The notes beneath the pieces were generated by a model, which was not told the DNA's origin, made no database searches, and saw nothing but the letters and a program-made list of their open reading frames with translations. Shown here one piece after another: positions 6,679 through 7,526 of a stretch of 7,526 nucleotides of DNA (the first letter of the stretch is position 1; each line of letters opens with the position of its first letter). Origin of the DNA: Caldifarciminota bacterium 4484_18 (GTDB lineage: Bacteria > Hydrothermota > UBA3073 > NMUJ01); assembly GCA_002256535.1 (NCBI GenBank), contig NMUJ01000067.1:1-7526 (forward strand). Direction: 5' to 3'. The translations under genes were made by a program, and so were the position numbers.

Positions 6679-6703
6679 TTTGGGATAGTTTGTCAATCCC
6701 AAA
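6679..6703. terminator. Hairpin between convergent genes, possible weak bidirectional terminator
   Basis: TTTGGGAT (6679-6686) pairs perfectly with ATCCCAAA (6696-6703) around a 9-nt loop. It lies just past the stop of the plus-strand operon, and the stop codon of the minus-strand gene falls in the loop. Neither strand has a run of T after the stem and the stem has only three G-C pairs, so an intrinsic terminator is possible but not convincing. It may instead act as a 3'-end barrier or be fortuitous. Confidence 0.35.
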
Positions 6704-7526
6704 ACTGCCAGTAGAAGCCCATTGTGGGTCTATCGCCGATACATGCATAGAGGTGGATGTCGGATTTGAGTAACTCCACCACCAGTACGTTTTTGGGGTA
6801 CAGGTAATATACTGGTAGCGTAAAGCCTTTGGGTAGGTGTAACCTATACCCCAGCATCGATTTGAACTTACCTTCGTAATAGCTTATACCAAGGATGTAT
6901 TTCTCCTGCTGCTGATAATAGATCGATATACGGGAAGCTTCCCAATTACCAGGGTAGTTGAAACATATCTCGTTATACTTATATCTTAACCCCACTGTTG
7001 TGCCCATATCACTGTGGTTCACGAATATGAGCAGCGGGAAGGTTGGTAGATACCCCATACCGATGGCGAAATGCCACCCGTTATAGTAATCGATACGCCC
7101 AAACATATACAGCACGGAGGTGAACTCCACCCTATGTAGGGTCCAAAAGTGTTGGCTTGATGTATAACCAAGCCATGACTTGATGCGTGGTAGCTCAACC
7201 CACATAGCTATCCTATTGTAATCCTTTGATATGATGGCTGATAAGTGTTTACCAGCGATTTTGACAAACGGTACGGACTGATAGAAGAGCCTGAGCTCGT
7301 AACCCTTGAAGTTATACCCGATATTGAGGTGATGTCTTTCGGGGTAGACAAAATCGGTTACCACGGTTAGATCGAACTCACCTATGGCACGTGAAAACAG
7401 TATCTGTTGAGTGGTTGGCTCTCTACCCAACTGTATACGTGAGTATGGTAATGCATACTTGTAACGTTTGGTGACAATATTTATGTAGTTGTGGTCACCA
7501 ACTACTGGATAGCGTATGAATTCCAC
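6693..7526 (-). CDS. Unidentified beta-barrel-like protein, C-terminal part (5' end beyond window)
   Basis: I do not recognise a family. The frame is open from the right edge to TGA at 6695-6693, 277 codons. The first codon in the window is GTG, but there is no sign that translation starts there, so the gene probably extends further. The sequence is rich in Tyr, Phe and Trp and has many alternating polar/hydrophobic stretches of 8-12 residues split by short turns, for example DLTVVTDFVY, YELRLFYQSV, TTVGLRYKYN, SRISIYYQQQ and KYILGISYYE. That pattern, and the aromatic end GFYWQFWD, fit outer-membrane beta strands; barrels usually end in F or W, and here one Asp follows. No signal peptide can be checked because the N-terminus is absent. 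There are no long hydrophobic helices. It is convergent with the riboflavin/nusB operon and so is a separate transcription unit. Confidence 0.7.
   Translation of the reverse strand: MEFIRYPVVGDHNYINIVTKRYKYALPYSRIQLGREPTTQQILFSRAIGEFDLTVVTDFVYPERHHLNIGYNFKGYELRLFYQSVPFVKIAGKHLSAIISKDYNRIAMWVELPRIKSWLGYTSSQHFWTLHRVEFTSVLYMFGRIDYYNGWHFAIGMGYLPTFPLLIFVNHSDMGTTVGLRYKYNEICFNYPGNWEASRISIYYQQQEKYILGISYYEGKFKSMLGYRLHLPKGFTLPVYYLYPKNVLVVELLKSDIHLYACIGDRPTMGFYWQFWD

Noticed and set aside
1..7526. CRISPR array, tRNA, rRNA or insertion sequence
   Set aside because: No regularly spaced repeats, no cloverleaf or rRNA core sequence, and no transposase or terminal inverted repeats were seen; the three gene lesions have no inserted element.

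Overview
The window is a compact, bacterial, mostly plus-strand gene string that meets one minus-strand gene near the right end. Gene order is: rpsT tail, COG2426 membrane protein, glyQ, glyS, (73-nt gap), ribE, ribBA, ribH, nusB, metallophosphoesterase, then a convergent, incomplete gene for a beta-barrel-like protein. The two-subunit GlyQ/GlyS glycyl-tRNA synthetase, bacterial S20 and NusB show that this is a bacterium. The alternating, aromatic-rich C-terminal protein suggests an organism with an outer membrane. Ile is very often ATA and Arg is mostly CGT or AGG. I cannot name the phylum from sequence reading alone; an uncultured lineage sampled by metagenome or single-cell work would fit.

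Positions 1-3387 hold translation genes with almost no spacing: the end of ribosomal protein S20, a small COG2426 membrane protein, then glyQ and glyS overlapping by 8 nt. Positions 3388-3460 are the only real gap between same-strand genes, and carry nested inverted repeats and a perfect 10-nt direct repeat. Positions 3461-5570 are a riboflavin cluster: riboflavin synthase (ribE), bifunctional RibBA and lumazine synthase (ribH). ribD is not in the window and there is no recognisable FMN riboswitch. nusB follows ribH with a 1-nt overlap, a common bacterial pairing. A Metallophos_2-type phosphoesterase overlaps the nusB end by 23 nt.

The most unusual feature is that three of these otherwise well-conserved genes lack an internal block in a conserved region. 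GlyS lacks roughly 30 codons in frame near 2690. RibBA lacks roughly 45 codons near 4415, with loss of frame. The metallophosphoesterase lacks roughly 26 codons near 6313, also with loss of frame. In each case both flanks match the family well, and adding back the missing block restores the usual family length. GlyQ, RibE, RibH, NusB and the COG2426 protein look complete. The missing blocks are not elsewhere in the window. Assembly or amplification artefact is the first explanation to test; real gene decay or an unrecognised deletion process would be the interesting alternatives.

If intact, RibBA would make both riboflavin precursors (dihydroxybutanone phosphate from ribulose 5-phosphate, and the pyrimidine from GTP), RibH would join the butanone to the pyrimidine to give lumazine, and RibE would dismutate two lumazines to riboflavin. 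As read, only the RibA (GTP cyclohydrolase II) half of RibBA is structurally whole.
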